DNA from: Savagea sp.
Lineage (GTDB): Bacteria; Bacillota; Bacilli; Bacillales_A; Planococcaceae
Assembly (NCBI GenBank): GCA_030147435.1
Contig: JASKZX010000110.1
Location: 1 to 7,055, forward strand
DNA length: 7,055 bases
Direction of reading: 5' to 3'
Positions 6,209 to 7,055 of the stretch are shown piece after piece. Under the pieces are notes generated by a model. It made no database searches. It was given only the letters and a program-made list of their open reading frames with translations, and was not told the DNA's origin. The position numbers and the translations under genes were made by a program. Positions within the stretch are counted from its first letter, which is position 1; the number at the start of each line of letters is the position of its first letter.

Positions 6209-7055
6209 AAAAAAACACAAAGCGATATATAGCCGATACGATGGTTGAAGCAATGGAGCGCGTACGTGCAGATCTTGGAGAAGATGCTGTTATCGTACGC
6301 TCTTCTGTTATTAAGCCAAAAGGTTTTTTGAAGTGGTTTAAAAAAAGTAAAGTAGAAGTTGTTGCTGCTAAAGAAAGTAGCTCACCTTCTCTTATCTCTA
6401 TGCAACAACCAATCGTAGAAGAAGAACGCTTATTGACAAAAGAAGTTGTATCCGAATTAGAAGATATGAAACAATTACTAAAGCAAATGAAGCAGCAAGA
6501 AACCGTAACGCATTATCCGCCACTTTTAGAAGAAATGTCTAATCATTTATTAAAAGAAGGGATTTCAGAAGCGGTTGTAAATGAGTGTTGTTCGAATATA
6601 TTTGAACAAATGAAAAGCAAACCTGAAGTAGAATGGACAGAAGAGACGATCGTAGCTGAAACAAAAGAATACTTTTTCAGTCGATTGTCTCAATTTTCAT
6701 ATGGCGGTGTTACGTATAAAAAGCGATTCATTAATATCGTCGGCCCAACAGGAGTCGGTAAAACGACGACAATTGCAAAAATAGCAGCACGCACTTTACT
6801 TGAAAAGAAACAAAAAGTGGCTTTTATTACGACAGATACTTATCGTATCGGAGCGATTGAACAGTTAAAAACGTATGCTAATTTATTGCAGTCACCAGTC
6901 GAAGTAGTCTATACAACAGATGATTATAAAAAAGCAGTGAAAAAACTGGAAGCATATGACTATATCTTTATAGATACGGCAGGTCGTAATTATAGAGAAC
7001 ACCAATATGTAGATGAATTAAAAGAAGTGTTGCCGTTTGACGAAACGATGGAAAC
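6205..7055 (+). CDS. flhF: FlhF, SRP-type GTPase of flagellar placement, N-terminal part (3' end outside window)
   Basis: The frame opens with ATG at 6205, overlapping the flhA stop as ATGA, and stays open to the window end (283 complete codons). FlhF is the third SRP-family GTPase after Ffh and FtsY; it marks where flagellar basal bodies are built and, with its GTPase activator FlhG, sets their number and pattern. Visible parts are the N-terminal B domain (about 1-70; ADTMVEAMERVRADLGEDAV, then KWFKKSKVEVVA), a charged likely coiled-coil at about 73-101 (ELEDMKQLLKQMKQQE), an N domain at about 105-170, and the start of the G domain: P-loop GPTGVGKTTT (180-189), ITTDTYRIGAIEQLKTYA (D211 in DTYR) and DTAGR (257-261). 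The later G-domain motifs (TKxD) lie beyond the window. In Bacillus the next gene is flhG (ylxH). Confidence 0.96.
   Translation, partial: MKKNTKRYIADTMVEAMERVRADLGEDAVIVRSSVIKPKGFLKWFKKSKVEVVAAKESSSPSLISMQQPIVEEERLLTKEVVSELEDMKQLLKQMKQQETVTHYPPLLEEMSNHLLKEGISEAVVNECCSNIFEQMKSKPEVEWTEETIVAETKEYFFSRLSQFSYGGVTYKKRFINIVGPTGVGKTTTIAKIAARTLLEKKQKVAFITTDTYRIGAIEQLKTYANLLQSPVEVVYTTDDYKKAVKKLEAYDYIFIDTAGRNYREHQYVDELKEVLPFDETME

Noticed and set aside
5925..6218. Open frame of 97 codons on the - strand opposite the end of flhA
   Set aside because: It is antisense to the conserved FlhA C-terminal domain and shows no recognisable motif.
1..7055. A previously undescribed system hidden in the window
   Set aside because: Every base is within or a few bases from a recognised flagellar or chemotaxis gene in the standard Bacillus order, with no insertion, extra gene or repeat array.

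Overview
This window is an uninterrupted piece of a large flagellar/chemotaxis (fla/che) operon from a motile, low-GC Gram-positive bacterium, most probably a member of the Bacillaceae. The reasons are the AT-rich sequence, purine-rich Shine-Dalgarno sites of the AGGAGG type, use of TTG and GTG starts, a FliY-type switch protein next to a free-standing CheY, and a gene order (fliY-cheY-fliO-fliP-fliQ-fliR-flhB-flhA-flhF) that is the same as in Bacillus subtilis. The protein sequences resemble their B. subtilis counterparts as I remember them. I cannot name a species.

Layout: every gene is on the + strand and there is almost no non-coding DNA. Positions 1-276 hold the last 91 codons of fliY (the SpoA/FliN-like domain; the 5' part lies outside). 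cheY (299-661) is a 120-residue single-domain response regulator. fliO (681-1337) starts the block for the type III export gate, followed by fliP (1330-1995), fliQ (2009-2278), fliR (2275-3078), flhB (3080-4162) and flhA (4178-6208). flhF (6205 to the window end) encodes an SRP-type GTPase and is cut off after its DTAGR motif. The gaps are 22 bases or shorter, and three junctions overlap (fliO/fliP by 8 bases, fliQ/fliR by 4, flhA/flhF by 4). No promoter, terminator, RNA gene, mobile element or repeat array was recognised; the operon promoter must be well upstream.

How the genes work together: FliP, FliQ and FliR form the membrane core of the flagellar export gate, with FliO helping FliP to assemble. 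FlhB is the self-cleaving switch that changes export from rod/hook to filament substrates. FlhA is the proton-coupled, chaperone-docking ring. FlhF sets where and how many basal bodies are built. CheY-P signals to the rotor, and FliY is both part of that rotor and, in Bacillus, a CheY-P phosphatase. All catalytic or signature residues I checked are present, so the genes look functional.

I looked for a previously undescribed system and do not see one: this is conserved core motility DNA. The points worth a second look concern translation signals (strong versus weak initiation sites compared with the known subunit ratios of the gate, the TTG and GTG starts, a cluster of ATG codons at fliO), a cysteine pair in FliO, and a marked preference for CTC leucine codons before a G.
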